Origin: UBA5216 sp043743335 | GTDB taxonomy: Bacteria > Pseudomonadota > Gammaproteobacteria > Burkholderiales > SG8-41 | Reading direction: 5' to 3' | Assembly (NCBI GenBank): GCA_043743335.1 | Contig: JAYTWR010000041.1 | Span: 1 to 64,000, forward strand | DNA: 64,000 nt | Shown here: in pieces, positions 63,324 through 64,000 of the stretch | Numbering within the stretch: the first letter of the stretch is position 1 | Layout: every line of letters starts with the position of its first letter | The notes under the pieces: model-generated | Told to the model about the DNA's origin: nothing | Seen by the model: the letters and a program-made list of their open reading frames with translations, nothing else | Database searches by the model: none | Position numbers and translations under genes: made by a program

Positions 63324-64000
63324 CTAGACCGTCAGATCCGAGCGCAGCGGGTTCGCAGCGAATAGTTCCTTCCACAGGCGCGGCGTGAGTTGATGCGCCA
63401 GATGTGCCGGGTGCTGGCCCACGCGCTGCAGGATATCGACGAAATAGTCGTAGGGATTGATGCCGTGTAGCCGGCAGGTGACCAGCAGACTCTGCACGAT
63501 ACCCACTTGCTTGGCACCCAATTCAGTCCAACAGAACAGCCAATTCTTTCTTCCCATCGGAATCACGCGCAGGGCTCGCTCCAAATGGTTGGTGTCGATC
63601 GCCACATCCGGGTCGTTCAGATAAACCTCCAGCCCCTCGCGGCGTTCGCGGGCGTAAGCCAGTGCTCCCAGAAACGGGTTGCTCGGCAGTAGCCCCTGCA
63701 CCTCGAATTGCTTATCAACCCAACTGAAGAATTTGTCCACCAAGGGCTTGGCGTAGGTCTGCCGCACTTCGCGCTTGGCTGCCCCCGTCAACTGCTGCTT
63801 ACCAATGGCGTCCTCAATCGCATACAACGCCCCGATCATATCCAGCGCCTCGCCTGCGCGCTCAGGCTCGATGTCGCTCGCCTCAATGACCTTGCGTCTG
63901 GCGTGAGCCCAGCATTGTGCATGCGTCAAGCCGAGCTTTTTCGCATACTGGGCGTAGACCGCATAACCATCGGTTTGTAGCACCGCCCTCACCGGTGGGT
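63324..64000 (-). CDS. IS66-family transposase, C-terminal part (runs off the window)
   Basis: At least 225 residues of an IS66 TnpC-type DDE transposase. Seen are VLQTDGYAVYAQYAKK with the second Asp region, LTHAQCWAHARRKVIEA, NHLERALRVIPMGRKNWLF with the catalytic Glu, and the C-terminal ELTPRLWKE-type block (HQLTPRLWKELFAANPL). The frame is open to the edge of the window. No terminal inverted repeat was recognised beyond the stop, so the right end may be truncated. Confidence 0.9.
   Translation of the reverse strand, partial: PPVRAVLQTDGYAVYAQYAKKLGLTHAQCWAHARRKVIEASDIEPERAGEALDMIGALYAIEDAIGKQQLTGAAKREVRQTYAKPLVDKFFSWVDKQFEVQGLLPSNPFLGALAYARERREGLEVYLNDPDVAIDTNHLERALRVIPMGRKNWLFCWTELGAKQVGIVQSLLVTCRLHGINPYDYFVDILQRVGQHPAHLAHQLTPRLWKELFAANPLRSDLTV
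63324..64000 (-). mobile_element. IS66-like insertion sequence, right part
   Basis: The transposase gene above defines it. Its 3' end abuts a decayed gene, with stop codons of the two converging frames one base apart. The left boundary lies outside the window and neither inverted repeat nor target duplication can be assigned. Confidence 0.6.

Overview
The window looks like chromosomal DNA of a betaproteobacterium, most likely Burkholderiales-like. It has five loci of the periplasmic Bug/TctC solute-binding family (three intact, one interrupted, one remnant). It also has a Pil-Chp type IV pilus chemosensory operon (pilG-pilH-pilI-pilJ-chpA), a recA-recX pair, alaS, ispD, clpB and a full glycogen cluster, all in fairly GC-rich DNA. 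The taxonomic call is inference from gene content; no rRNA gene is present.

Layout. 1-5.4 kb: a DUF1499 gene, an amber-interrupted Bug gene, an intact Bug gene, a periplasmic cupin, a MobA/MocA-like nucleotidyltransferase, a MoxR ATPase and a hypoxanthine-DNA glycosylase-like protein. 5.4-9.2 kb: a VWA/CoxE-like partner of the MoxR ATPase, LexA-boxed recA, recX and a repeat-rich spacer. 9.2-15.7 kb: alaS, Bug, FlK-like thioesterase, lipoprotein metallo-beta-lactamase-fold protein, cupin. 15.7-19.2 kb (minus strand): phosphomannomutase/phosphoglucomutase, YheT-like hydrolase, AMMECR1 protein, YidB-like protein. 19.3-24.4 kb: ispD, a twin pair of unassigned exported proteins, tRNA-Arg(ACG), and a CMD-GST-epimerase set. 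24.5-26.4 kb (minus strand): a Bacteroidetes-like segment with pfkA (catalytic-site Asp replaced by Asn) and a frameshifted BadF/GlcNAc-kinase-like gene. 26.9-38.8 kb: glgA-glgP-glgB-glgX-malQ converging on glgC. 39-47.3 kb: catabolic and accessory genes (amidohydrolase, hydrolases, aldolase, lipid-type enzymes, Bug, Sua5-like) mixed with gene remnants. 47.4-60.1 kb: a signalling block with a PAS protein, a receiver-Ser/Thr kinase fusion, a lone HPt protein, an OmpR-type regulator and then Pil-Chp. 60.3-64 kb: clpB, a decayed fragment and the C-terminal part of an IS66 transposase running off the window.

Two genome-wide habits stand out. First, a short AT-rich word (consensus about WAAATCAATWGYTWA) occurs about 16 times, usually on or next to start and stop codons and sometimes inside genes. 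Second, short tandem repeats repeatedly lie on the boundaries of genes (alaS start, thioesterase start, chpA stop, start of a hydrolase). GC-rich palindromes in inverted pairs (REP-like) form a third repeat class.

The most system-like novelty is the 47.4-60.1 kb block. A eukaryotic-like kinase fused to a receiver, a stand-alone HPt protein and a PAS sensor precede the pilus chemosensory operon and could form one phosphotransfer network. That link is inferred from neighbourhood only.
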